This document shows positions 45,164-52,535 of a stretch of DNA of 64,000 bases, piece after piece; positions within the stretch are counted from its first letter, which is position 1; each line of letters starts with the position of its first letter. Under the pieces are notes generated by a model. That model was not told the origin of the DNA. It was given only the letters and a program-made list of their open reading frames with translations, and did no database searches. Source of the stretch: a virus; IMG/VR virus record IMGVR_UViG_3300020411_003715, positions 1-64,000 of that record; one strand, written 5' to 3'. Made by a program: the position numbers and the translations under genes.

Positions 45164-45532
45164 TTAATCGGAACCCGCTGTGAGATAGCTTAGGTCTGGG
45201 AGCCTCATCTCTGGGTCCGTGTCTGTGCGCTGAATCTTTCTTCTCTCCTCACGAACTCGTTTGTCATGAGACATGAGCATGCACTCAGCATCTACTCGGA
45301 TATGTCGAGGGTCTCCGCCCTGGCAAATCCTTACCCGGTCCCCGTCATGTAAGACTATGACCGGATCACCGGACAGCACGTGGGGGAGCTTGACAAAACT
45401 TAGGGCGGACATCGGGTGGGCATACCGCAGGTGTCTTGGGGTGAATTTGTTTGTCGAGAATTTTCCGTCCACGGCGTCAACTGACACCCGCGACCCCTCG
45501 AATAGCCACCGTATTTGTCTTATGTCTATCAC
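45164..45532 (-). CDS. small unknown protein
   Basis: 122 aa from GTG 45532; no clear ribosome site, so the start is uncertain. Beta-rich middle (HVLSGDPVIVLHDGDRVRIC) followed by a charged helical segment (MSHDKRVREERRKIQR). Stop at 45164, just upstream of operator cluster B. No family recognised. Confidence 0.45.
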   Translation of the reverse strand: MIDIRQIRWLFEGSRVSVDAVDGKFSTNKFTPRHLRYAHPMSALSFVKLPHVLSGDPVIVLHDGDRVRICQGGDPRHIRVDAECMLMSHDKRVREERRKIQRTDTDPEMRLPDLSYLTAGSD

Positions 45533-45574
45533 ACAGTAATAATAGCAGTGTCCGGGTTTGCTTAGAACTCTTGG

Positions 45575-45606
45575 TTTAAATAAAAAGGAGAGGATAACCC
45601 CCTCCT
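45575..45606 (-). terminator. rho-independent terminator after the E1-operon's last gene
   Basis: On the minus strand an AGGAG-x-CC.../...GG-x-CTCCT hairpin (45586-45606) is followed by TTTTTATTT. It lies about 40 bases beyond the stop of the 241-aa gene. Confidence 0.75.
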
Positions 45607-45615
45607 AGGCGACTA

Positions 45616-45633
45616 CACCCCCTTTCGGGGGTG
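45616..45633 (-). terminator. second hairpin, CACCCCC/GGGGGTG
   Basis: Perfect seven-pair stem with a four-base loop between the 241-aa gene and the terminator. No T-run of its own; may protect the mRNA 3' end or reinforce termination. Confidence 0.5.
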
Positions 45634-45646
45634 CGTCACCAAAAGG

Positions 45647-46372
45647 CTACTTAGTAGCCGAGACCTTCTTTTTCTTACGGGACCGACGGACCCGCTGAAA
45701 CCGAAGGCCTGCTTCGGACATGAGCTTGACGTGAGCCCACGGAAGAGCGCTAGTAAGCGCAACCCTCTCACTCTCGTCATCCCATTCCCCCTCGACAACC
45801 TTTGCGTAGCTTGGCTGTACGTGCTTGGCCATGAACTCTTTGATGTCCACGGTAAACCGCAAGCCTCGACTAGCCGCAAAGCTGACAAGGTAAGCAGGGA
45901 CTTGGAGAAGAGCCATGAGGTCCTTGTCCTCATTTGTCATCTCCCCAACGAGGACCTTAAGCCCTGTATCCCTTTCGAGAACAGAGATCATCTCCTCATT
46001 CTTCTCAAGCCCAACGAGCATGATCGCCGAGCTTACAAATGCTCGGATAAACTCTGCTCGGGACTTTGCCTTCTCCTCGACAGAGGGCTTCTTGGTGCCT
46101 CGGCCCCATCCACCTTGGCAGATGAAGTTCATTGCACCGCTTCCGTCGAAGTACCCATTGGTCTCAAGCTGGAAGGCGTACTTACAACGCATTCCACTCT
46201 CCGAGACCGGGTTACCGACATAGGAGACGGAACCATCTCCGTTCTCCCGCTTCAGCAACTCGGTTACCGTTTTGTTGTACGTGATCGTGATCACGTCGGG
46301 AGCACGCTTAGGATCAATAAGGCTTTGCATTGGGAGACCAGACGCCCAACTTTTCTTAGTATCAAAACTCAT
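45647..46372 (-). CDS. unknown protein downstream of the E1 gene, basic tail
   Basis: 241 aa with AGGAGG eight bases before ATG and biased codons, suggesting high expression. Central helical region (AEFIRAFVSSAIMLVGLEKNEE), second half VPAYLVSFAASRGLRFTV, and a short strongly basic C-terminus (RSRKKKKVSATK). No family recognised. As the last gene of the UBL-E2-JAB-E1 run it could be a substrate or effector of that system, but this is inference. The Lys-rich tail is a conceivable conjugation site. Confidence 0.6.
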   Translation of the reverse strand: MSFDTKKSWASGLPMQSLIDPKRAPDVITITYNKTVTELLKRENGDGSVSYVGNPVSESGMRCKYAFQLETNGYFDGSGAMNFICQGGWGRGTKKPSVEEKAKSRAEFIRAFVSSAIMLVGLEKNEEMISVLERDTGLKVLVGEMTNEDKDLMALLQVPAYLVSFAASRGLRFTVDIKEFMAKHVQPSYAKVVEGEWDDESERVALTSALPWAHVKLMSEAGLRFQRVRRSRKKKKVSATK

Positions 46373-46406
46373 AACAAGGACCTCCTAGGACACTGTGGTT
46401 TATGAA

Positions 46407-47072
46407 TTAAGCGGTCCGGTTCAACCTCCAGTTTGTAAAGTCAATCTCTACAACCTTGAAGTTGATCGGCTCGCAAATAACACTCTTTGCCACGGCAGAG
46501 CAGATAAGCGAAGCCAGCCCGTATGCGCAGAAAATGGTAGCTTTCTCCGTACACGGAAGTGGCATAGCTTCTTCATCACTGAATAAACTTTTCTCATAGT
46601 TTTCGACAGTTTCGCGATCCCCCTTATCTACAAAGAAAACCTGTCCAAAACGCGCAGCCATTCGACCGTCAATAAAGAATCTTGCTGACGGGCTCATGAG
46701 AAATGATTCGAAGATGGCCTTCCTGGAAGACATGCTGTCCACTGCGGACACTACGTAGGTTTCTTCAAACGTGTGACCCTCTTCGACTCTAGCAAATTCA
46801 GCGATAATTTCAGCGCCAGTCCCTTCGGATAAACGCTTAGCTAAGGCTTCAACTTTCTTATACCCAATTTCTGGTATGAAATAGCCTTGGTTGGCTAGGT
46901 TATGGGACTCTACCGTGTCGTCATCAAAGACCTTGATTCTTCGAACACCCATTTTAGTTAGCGTCTCGACGGTGTGGGAGCCGATAGCCCCAGCACCGAC
47001 AACGCCTACAGTGATGTTATTGATTAGGCCATCAGGAATAATCCCTGATTGCCGAGTAGTATCGATCATCAT
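46407..47072 (-). CDS. E1-like / ThiF family adenylating enzyme
   Basis: 221 aa from ATG 47072, which overlaps the JAB stop (TAATG); two ATGs nearby are alternatives. N-terminal Rossmann nucleotide-binding loop VGVVGAGAIGSHTVETL (G26, G28, G31), then KVFDDDTVESHNLANQGY, the Asp/Asn/Gln signature of ThiF/MoeB/E1 adenylation domains. YVVSAVDSMSSRK matches the conserved Asp strand. Near the end PLPCTEKATIFCAYGL offers C174 and C182 as possible thioester or metal cysteines. It should adenylate the C-terminus of the ubiquitin-like protein encoded three genes upstream in the same operon. Confidence 0.85.
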   Translation of the reverse strand: MMIDTTRQSGIIPDGLINNITVGVVGAGAIGSHTVETLTKMGVRRIKVFDDDTVESHNLANQGYFIPEIGYKKVEALAKRLSEGTGAEIIAEFARVEEGHTFEETYVVSAVDSMSSRKAIFESFLMSPSARFFIDGRMAARFGQVFFVDKGDRETVENYEKSLFSDEEAMPLPCTEKATIFCAYGLASLICSAVAKSVICEPINFKVVEIDFTNWRLNRTA

Positions 47073-48133
47073 TAGCATACCCCCTTCTTCAAAAGCTCTG
47101 GATCGGTCATGTAGCCAAAGGCACTTTCCTCTTCCTCATCATCAAAACCCTCATCGACATCGAACTCTTCGTCCGATTTATCGTCGGGGTTCCCAACGAG
47201 CGTGTAGTTGTGAACCTCTTCAAGCTCCTGCTCCACCTCCTCGGTAGACAGCTCTTTAGCGCACCACTTTCCGAAAAGCTGAACGGCCTCGTTAGAGTCA
47301 ATATCCCCCCCATCATAAGCGTCTTGGAGGTGTACCAACTCATCCGGGAACTTAATGTCCTGGTCGTCGTAGCGATACTCGTACCCCCGGGTAGTTACCT
47401 CTTCTTCCGGAGCCTCTTCCTCTTCAACATCGCTTTCCCACATCCACCGGTTTCCGTGGAGGACACGGCTTCCGTTTGTTACGATTGGGCGAGAAGACCG
47501 ACTCCAGTCGGAGTACCCTGAGTACCAAGACTTATTCTTACCGGCACGCTTCACGGACGTAAGTGTTTCCACAGTCCGGGCAGACCGTGTCACATATTTT
47601 TCCACCATCTCTTCACCCCACCCATCCGGGAGGATGTTGATCTGGTCGACTGACCATGTGCACCTTTCAAAGGTCTGCCTAAACGGCTTAAACATTTCTA
47701 CACGAACATTAAGCTCGCGCTTCTTGTTAGCGATGATGAAGATACCAACGTCACCGAGAAGCTCGTTACCAGCAATAGTCTCAATCCACTGCTCATCTAC
47801 ACCTGACTGGGATACCCCCATATTCACGTGGCTGTGGAAGTGGACAGCCCTCCGCTTCCCAGGGTTCTCCCAGCCCTCATCCTTCAAGGACATAAGCTGG
47901 TCTGTCAGACCATCTGAGTCCATCTCAGTGTACGTTCCTGTACACGATTGAGAGGAGGGTCTGAACTCTGAGATATAGAAGTCCTCCTTAACGCCTGCCT
48001 TTTTCTTGTCTTCGTTGGTAGCCAAAAACCCCATTGCACTAATTTCGATGTCGCACGCATCTACTAAGGCAAACATTTGCTGATACGCACGAGTAGTAAA
48101 CCTAACTGTTGGTTTCGTCGTTGTTTTGGACAT
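47072..48133 (-). CDS. JAB/JAMM metalloprotease (deubiquitinase-like)
   Basis: 353 aa. The N-terminal ~170 residues form a JAB domain with the full JAMM set: Glu30 in DACDIEISAMGF, and His100-x-His102, Ser110 and Asp113 in HFHSHVNMGVSQSGVDEQ. Such enzymes trim ubiquitin-like precursors and remove conjugates. The C-terminal half is acidic and apparently disordered (DKSDEEFDVDEGFDDEEEES). It overlaps E2-like and E1 genes at both ends, so the three are co-translated. The likely substrate is the GG-NAC end of the UBL encoded upstream. Confidence 0.88.
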   Translation of the reverse strand: MSKTTTKPTVRFTTRAYQQMFALVDACDIEISAMGFLATNEDKKKAGVKEDFYISEFRPSSQSCTGTYTEMDSDGLTDQLMSLKDEGWENPGKRRAVHFHSHVNMGVSQSGVDEQWIETIAGNELLGDVGIFIIANKKRELNVRVEMFKPFRQTFERCTWSVDQINILPDGWGEEMVEKYVTRSARTVETLTSVKRAGKNKSWYSGYSDWSRSSRPIVTNGSRVLHGNRWMWESDVEEEEAPEEEVTTRGYEYRYDDQDIKFPDELVHLQDAYDGGDIDSNEAVQLFGKWCAKELSTEEVEQELEEVHNYTLVGNPDDKSDEEFDVDEGFDDEEEESAFGYMTDPELLKKGVC

Positions 48134-49208
48134 TTGCTTCTTCTCCGTAAGTTTGGATTGTCTTTAATGCCTCTTCGGCCATACTTATAAACGGGACCAC
48201 CTCTGCCAGAACACACTGCCCATTCTTAGAGGAAGGGTGACTATTTCGGTGGTAGAGCATGCATTCTGAGTGCGTTAGTCCACACGCAGCCTTTTGCTGC
48301 TCTTCCGATTCCTTCGCACACTCCGGACAATTGAGCTTGAATTCGCTACTATGTCTTGGGCAGCTATGGTGATCCCATAGATTCTGGACACCCAAGTCCC
48401 TAAGCTTAATATAGGGGTCTGCGGGGTTATACGTACGAAGATATTCAGTCATTGTATAAATGACGTTTGCCACATCATAGGATCCCATATGCTCGATGAG
48501 CATACGCTCAACGTTTCCAAGACAGGGGTTACCCTCTGATTGAACGTGTGGATGGGCATACCCACGCACGCTAATATTATCCTCAAAAGGGATAACTTTG
48601 GCCTGGACTCTTCGATATCCGCCCGAGTAGTAAAACAAGACCGACACCTCGAACCTACCGAAAGAGTTAGGGAAGGACTCGGGCTTGAAACGCCTCTTTA
48701 TGTAGATGTCGTTAGTGAACCACTTTAGCGTAGTTCTTTTCTCCGCCTCATCATGACTAAACACAACAGGCTTTGTCCTATCTACATACTCCATAACGGA
48801 GCTGAGCATGAATGCCCTATTTTCTATTGATTGCTCAGTATAAAGCTCTTCGTGACGATTCCCGTAGGCCGCACTTTCATTAAGTTCTCTTTGAAGCTCG
48901 TCGCGAGTTGTTTTTACCTTGTAGAGAACATCTTGGTTGTTCATCAACTTACGTCTAGCGTCTGCCCAAGATTTCTTTCTCTTCTCAAGTCTTGCCCTGG
49001 CCAGATCAACAGACTTAGCTGTTTCCTCTAGAACTCTTGAGCGCTTGTTGAACTTTTCCTCTGCTGCTGAAATCTTGCTTGATAACTTTTTGATCTCTGA
49101 CTCAAGGGCTTGAATCTGTGCCTGATTTCTCTCACCAGAGGTCGCAACTATATTAGAAAGTAATTCTTTAATTTCCTGATCGCCCCGAAGCTCGATTGCG
49201 ATATCCAT
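48102..49208 (-). CDS. E2-like (UBC-fold) conjugating enzyme with coiled-coil and Cys-rich tail
   Basis: 368 aa from ATG 49208 (AGGAGG four bases upstream). Residues ~30-115 form a long coiled coil (IQALESEIKKLSSKISAAEE). Residues ~150-270 read as an E2/RWD-type fold: strands FGRFEVSVLFYYSGGYRRVQAK, the flap His-Pro-His at 219-221 and candidate catalytic Cys229 in EGNPCLGNVERML. The HP(H/N)-x-G-x-x-CL order is the hallmark of E2 active sites, and long helices follow. The C-terminal ~80 residues hold a Cys/His cluster (HHSCPRHSSEF, CPECAKE, CGLTHSEC) likely binding zinc. Would accept the UBL from the E1-like protein. The fold is inferred from motifs. Confidence 0.7.
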   Translation of the reverse strand: MDIAIELRGDQEIKELLSNIVATSGERNQAQIQALESEIKKLSSKISAAEEKFNKRSRVLEETAKSVDLARARLEKRKKSWADARRKLMNNQDVLYKVKTTRDELQRELNESAAYGNRHEELYTEQSIENRAFMLSSVMEYVDRTKPVVFSHDEAEKRTTLKWFTNDIYIKRRFKPESFPNSFGRFEVSVLFYYSGGYRRVQAKVIPFEDNISVRGYAHPHVQSEGNPCLGNVERMLIEHMGSYDVANVIYTMTEYLRTYNPADPYIKLRDLGVQNLWDHHSCPRHSSEFKLNCPECAKESEEQQKAACGLTHSECMLYHRNSHPSSKNGQCVLAEVVPFISMAEEALKTIQTYGEEANVQNNDETNS

Positions 49209-49224
49209 GCTTCCTCCTGGTAAC

Positions 49225-49260
49225 AAAAAAGGGGCGAAGTCAAAAAGACTCCGCCCCTCT
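49225..49260 (-). terminator. intrinsic terminator between UBL and E2-like genes
   Basis: On the minus strand GGGGCGGAGTC-TTTTT-GACTTCGCCCC is followed by TTTTTT. It lies after the UBL stop and before the E2-like ATG, so most transcripts would end after the UBL, with read-through making E2, JAB and E1. Confidence 0.85.
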
Positions 49261-49285
49261 TAGTGGGTCTATGTTTGCTGTGTAT

Positions 49286-49738
49286 TTAGCAGGCGTTGCC
49301 GCCGGCCACTTTGCCCGAGATGAAGATCTCATGCTCACCACTACCAAGCTTTTCGTTGATATTGGTGATCTCTACCGTCTGACCTGGGCCGACGCGCTTC
49401 TTAAAGGTAAAACCATCAACAGCCCAATCAAGGGTTACCATCAGGTCTGCCAATGATGTGTCAGCAGGAACCTGGACGCACCGGTCACTCTTACCGCTTC
49501 GGATGAGAGAGACCACAGCGTTAGTATCGCTGTCTACAGGCGTAGCGACCTGGACGTTCAACTTAGCGGCTTCGGCAGCCTCGATTGCCGCCTTGCTGTC
49601 TGACACCATCTTCTGGAGCGCGGAAAGGCGATCCATATCCTGCTGGCAGAAATCATCGGCCATGGACTTAAGGTGGTCATCTCGCTGAGTAACAGCCTGT
49701 GCAAGCTCTTCTTTGAGTCGTGCTAGATTATCCGACAT
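49286..49738 (-). CDS. ubiquitin-like / ThiS-MoaD-like protein precursor
   Basis: 150 aa from ATG 49738, with GAGGAG seven bases upstream (in-frame ATG 49744 is too close to that site). The N-terminal ~60 residues are a helical coiled-coil extension. The C-terminal ~65 residues have a beta-grasp pattern: DRCVQVPADTSLADLMVTLD, FTFKKRVGPGQTVEI, then HEIFISGKVAGGNAC. The end V-A-G-G (146-147) is the typical terminus of ThiS/MoaD/ubiquitin-type modifiers. The extra N-A-C tail would need removal, which the JAB protease of the same operon could do. Codon use suggests high expression, in line with the terminator directly after the gene. Confidence 0.75.
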   Translation of the reverse strand: MSDNLARLKEELAQAVTQRDDHLKSMADDFCQQDMDRLSALQKMVSDSKAAIEAAEAAKLNVQVATPVDSDTNAVVSLIRSGKSDRCVQVPADTSLADLMVTLDWAVDGFTFKKRVGPGQTVEITNINEKLGSGEHEIFISGKVAGGNAC

Positions 49739-50087
49739 TAACATTCTCCTCTTCTTCCCAGGAATATCCCGGAAAGGTTTCTTCAATCTTTTTCGTTAGT
49801 TCTTCTAGATTTCCTCCCGACCACCAGATTACCGATTTCTGGTCGAAGTCAACGCGCATAGCTCCGCCTTTTGATAGGTCGGGCTCTTCGCTAGCGTTCT
49901 TGTTTTCTGTTGTGGCAGAGGCTGAGAATTCTAGGCATTTAACGCCCCCTGCTACATTTGGTGCTGGACCAAAGTAGGCGGTGACGTACCATCCTTTGAA
50001 TTTTCTATTCTTTACTATCTTTTGTTTGCCGAGGACGGCGAACTGTTCTTCCATCTGATTGAGGTAATCAGAGCTTTGCTTATCCAT
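49728..50087 (-). CDS. small unknown protein at head of the UBL operon
   Basis: 119 aa with GGAG before ATG. Helical N-terminus, then a beta-rich region (KGWYVTAYFGPAPNVAGGVKCLEFS; GGAMRVDFDQKSVIWWSGG) and an acidic end. Overlaps the UBL start by 11 bases, so it is translationally coupled to it. No family recognised. Possibly a partner of the UBL system. Confidence 0.55.
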   Translation of the reverse strand: MDKQSSDYLNQMEEQFAVLGKQKIVKNRKFKGWYVTAYFGPAPNVAGGVKCLEFSASATTENKNASEEPDLSKGGAMRVDFDQKSVIWWSGGNLEELTKKIEETFPGYSWEEEENVNVG

Positions 50088-50139
50088 AACACTCCACGTA
50101 AGTTTTTTGACTACTGTGTTTGTGGAGATCTAGTGTGAT

Positions 50140-50742
50140 TCAGAGTGACAGTCTATTCTTTGAACGTTCGCGCTTAAGGAACCGTAGGTTTCTTTTGACG
50201 CTTCTGGAGTATCGGGCTGGTCGTCCACACTTTTTACAACGAGCCTCAGGGTTCTCAGCCAGCTTACACTTTTCAAGGCAGCGGGCTTTGACTTTTTCCC
50301 AACTAGGACCACCGTTGTAACAAGCGTATACCTTCTGCTTGCGACACCTCTTATATTTCTTTCGCATCAGCTGCATTATATGCACGCCCGCACGAACACT
50401 GTTTTCGACGGACATCATGTCCTTCTCACAGTCTTTTAAACCAAAGACTTTTTTCAGTCTTTTTCTGTGTATCCTGCAGTTCACCTGCATCAGGCCGTAG
50501 TCCCCAGTGTGACTAATCGCAGTTGGGGTAAGCCTTGACTCAACCAGGGCAATAGCTATGACTTCTAGTGGGTCCACACCCTCAGGGATATGGGGAACCA
50601 TCTGAGCAATAACCTTCATCTGTCGGTCAGAAATCTTTCGCGGGGGCTTCCGCCCACTACCGCTGTAACTCTGTCCGAGCGCAGTGCTCAAAATTGTAAG
50701 TAAGAAAAGGGACGTCAGTGATAGTATTAACTTAGTTTTCAA
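50140..50742 (-). CDS. exported lytic transglycosylase/lysozyme-like protein (SLT family)
   Basis: 200 aa. I choose TTG 50742 because GGAG lies about eight bases upstream and a signal peptide (KTKLILSLTSLFLLTILSTAL) starts there; ATG 50811 would put 23 odd residues before it. The catalytic domain has IAIALVESRLTPTAIS with Glu68, SHTGDYGLMQVN and VYACYNGGPSWEKV, the SLT signature. A basic, Cys-containing tail (CLEKCKLAENPEARCKKC) ends the protein. Would cleave peptidoglycan in the periplasm for lysis or entry. It is the only obvious endolysin in the window. Confidence 0.8.
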   Translation of the reverse strand: MKTKLILSLTSLFLLTILSTALGQSYSGSGRKPPRKISDRQMKVIAQMVPHIPEGVDPLEVIAIALVESRLTPTAISHTGDYGLMQVNCRIHRKRLKKVFGLKDCEKDMMSVENSVRAGVHIMQLMRKKYKRCRKQKVYACYNGGPSWEKVKARCLEKCKLAENPEARCKKCGRPARYSRSVKRNLRFLKRERSKNRLSL

Positions 50743-50939
50743 AATCTTGTCTCCACGCTCGAAATTAAAATTGGACGGCCAACCGGGAGGCGCAGAGATT
50801 ACTCCCCACATCTCCCAGTTGTCCAGCCCTAAGGCCTTGTTTCGGCAGAAGGCTTGTCCTAGCCGGTCCTTGATTGTCTCCTCGGAGATCGAAGTCCCAT
50901 GAATATGCTTTGTCGATGTGTATAGGACCTAATCGGTCA

Positions 50940-51110
50940 CGCACCACGTATCATATTCCGTCTTTCCGGGCTGTCATCCCGTCTCCACCCGTCTACACGG
51001 AAAACCGTGCAGGGAGCGACCGAACCGGGAGCGGTCGAGCGGTCCTAAACAGTTAACCTCAAGAAGCTCACGCGTAAGCTACTCGCTGCTAATAGTCTAG
51101 AAGCACTCAA
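50940..51110 (-). ncRNA. candidate structured RNA in a 350-bp gene-free gap
   Basis: Between the lysozyme and a 38-aa gene no good coding frame is seen. Several hairpins lie close together: CACGG-AAAA-CCGTG (50996-51009), CGACCG-9-CGGTCG (51017-51037) and AGCT-CACGCGTA-AGCT (51065-51080). A GGGTATAATAC box on the minus strand at about 51111-51121 could start a transcript. No known RNA family recognised. It might instead be a long leader of the lysozyme mRNA. Confidence 0.35.
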
Positions 51111-51161
51111 TAGTATTATACCCATACATTATTTATTTTTGCGCGGGCACAGAGGCTAGTA

Positions 51162-51278
51162 TTACTCACTAATAATGTATCCTCTGCGAGACGCGGGGCT
51201 CTCCCCGGTGACCGTAAGATACATAGCAAGCGCCATACAAATTGACGCGAGGGCAACTAACAAACGAACATTATTCAT
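51162..51278 (-). CDS. 38-aa membrane peptide
   Basis: MNNVRLLVALASICMALAMY followed by LTVTGESPASRRGYIISE. Start ATG 51278 with GGAG five bases upstream, TAA at 51162. A single hydrophobic segment (residues 4-22) with a short polar tail is typical of tiny phage membrane or exported peptides. It lies upstream of the lysozyme and could take part in lysis. Too short for family recognition. Confidence 0.55.
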   Translation of the reverse strand: MNNVRLLVALASICMALAMYLTVTGESPASRRGYIISE

Positions 51279-51289
51279 AAAAGCTCCGT

Positions 51290-51574
51290 TTAGTCTAGCA
51301 CGCGAAGCCCCTCGTTACTTGAGTAAGCATTCGCGAAATCCACAATGCTTGTCCCCACAGCATCACTGTAGTAGCTGCCATCTAGAGTGCATAGGTGCCT
51401 GTGGATAATCCTCGCTGCTTCGATTAATTCAAGGCTTTTTGGGTCGTAGGTTCTGGTAAAGAACCCGTGATCTTCTAGAGTATTAAAGAACGCCTTTGCC
51501 CGCTCCCTCTTTCCGTCTGGCAGATCCCCCAGGTGACCGTAGACCTCAAAGTCTCTTTCTACACTTTCACTCAT
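51290..51574 (-). CDS. small acidic unknown protein
   Basis: 94 aa, helical and acidic (SVERDFEVYGHLGDLPDGKRE; LELIEAARIIHRHLCTLDG). Overlaps the end of the Api92-like gene by eight bases. No family recognised; part of the chain of small early/middle-type genes. Confidence 0.55.
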   Translation of the reverse strand: MSESVERDFEVYGHLGDLPDGKRERAKAFFNTLEDHGFFTRTYDPKSLELIEAARIIHRHLCTLDGSYYSDAVGTSIVDFANAYSSNEGLRVLD

Positions 51575-52298
51575 TTTCTTTCTCCCATTCGCGCTCAGCT
51601 TCTTTTAACATTTCCAGGTCATCCTCGCAGAACGCGTATACAAGCCTCCCCGTAGAGGTCTCGTCATCAGGGGCCCCGTCTGATCCCCGAACAAGCTCCC
51701 CATTTATATATTCTTTAAATCCCGCAAAGAACATCCCTAGCTCAGAGTACTCAAGGGTGAACACTAGGTCTGGGTAGAGCAGCGACGTTTCAGCAACCCA
51801 ACCCTCTGGAGGACTCCATGCCGTTTCAAACGAAAACTCCCAGTAGGTATCTTCATCCATTCGGGCCGCTGGGAGGTAGTCATTATGTAGGTCATCTACA
51901 GACACGTCCCACTTAGTTCCCCAGTTTTCAACACACCAACTGTACCAAGTCAGATGGCCATGGGTGTCCATATTGTGTTTGTATTGATCCGCCTTTTCTT
52001 TGGAAAAGCCGCGACCCTCTTTGGAGAAGTAGTCGATCAACTTCTCTCTGCAGTCTGGGTCCTCTTTAGTGATGCCGGAGGCAAGGACGTCCGCCCAGCC
52101 AAAGATGTACGAAGGGATCTCCCCGTAGTATATGTGATACATAAGCTCCTCGCTCCCAGCACTTACGGAGGTAAGCTCTTCCGGGGGAGGGAAGGTTGCG
52201 GAGAATATCTCTCCGTGCTTTTTTATCTTAGAAACAAGAAGGGCCAGCGTCTTTGCTGGCCCTGAGATTTTCACATTGTTTGTGCACCAATTAGGCAT
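51567..52298 (-). CDS. Api92-like protein with YubB/ferredoxin-like domain
   Basis: 243 aa. Begins MPNWCTNNVKISGPAKTLAL, the conserved start of Api92/YubB-type phage and plasmid proteins. It also has the family's WYSWCVENWGTKWDVS and FETAWSPPEGW, with a late FAGFKEY segment. The fold is ferredoxin-like; the function is unknown. The gene follows a short leader with an AGGAG-like site and overlaps its downstream neighbour. Confidence 0.8.
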   Translation of the reverse strand: MPNWCTNNVKISGPAKTLALLVSKIKKHGEIFSATFPPPEELTSVSAGSEELMYHIYYGEIPSYIFGWADVLASGITKEDPDCREKLIDYFSKEGRGFSKEKADQYKHNMDTHGHLTWYSWCVENWGTKWDVSVDDLHNDYLPAARMDEDTYWEFSFETAWSPPEGWVAETSLLYPDLVFTLEYSELGMFFAGFKEYINGELVRGSDGAPDDETSTGRLVYAFCEDDLEMLKEAEREWEKENE

Positions 52299-52311
52299 AA
52301 GCCTCTCCTAG

Positions 52312-52524
52312 TTATGTTACTTCTTTGAACTTAATACTCCACAGCGTCTCCTGATCTCCCCCAGTAATATCTGAGATACGTATGCCATCATTATCTACGC
52401 TAACAACGATACGCTTGTTGTTTGTAGAGGACTCGCTTGGAAGAATATCTACCCGCTTACTATCGTGCGGCTTCCCGCTTTCACCCAGGTAGACTGTAAG
52501 AGGATTGTTTTCATAAGTACTCAT
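52312..52524 (-). CDS. small beta-rich unknown protein
   Basis: 70 aa from ATG 52524 (AAGGA seven bases upstream; an upstream in-frame start at 52566 is an overlap shadow). Contains KRIVVSVDNDGIRISDI, a plausible beta meander, and ends WSIKFKEVT. No family recognised. Confidence 0.5.
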   Translation of the reverse strand: MSTYENNPLTVYLGESGKPHDSKRVDILPSESSTNNKRIVVSVDNDGIRISDITGGDQETLWSIKFKEVT

Positions 52525-52535
52525 TGAGAAATCCT

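Noticed and set aside
38842-50087. CRISPR array or insertion sequence as an explanation of the repeats
   Set aside because: No regularly spaced direct repeats with unique spacers and no transposase gene; the repeats are inverted half-sites with fixed 10-base spacers.
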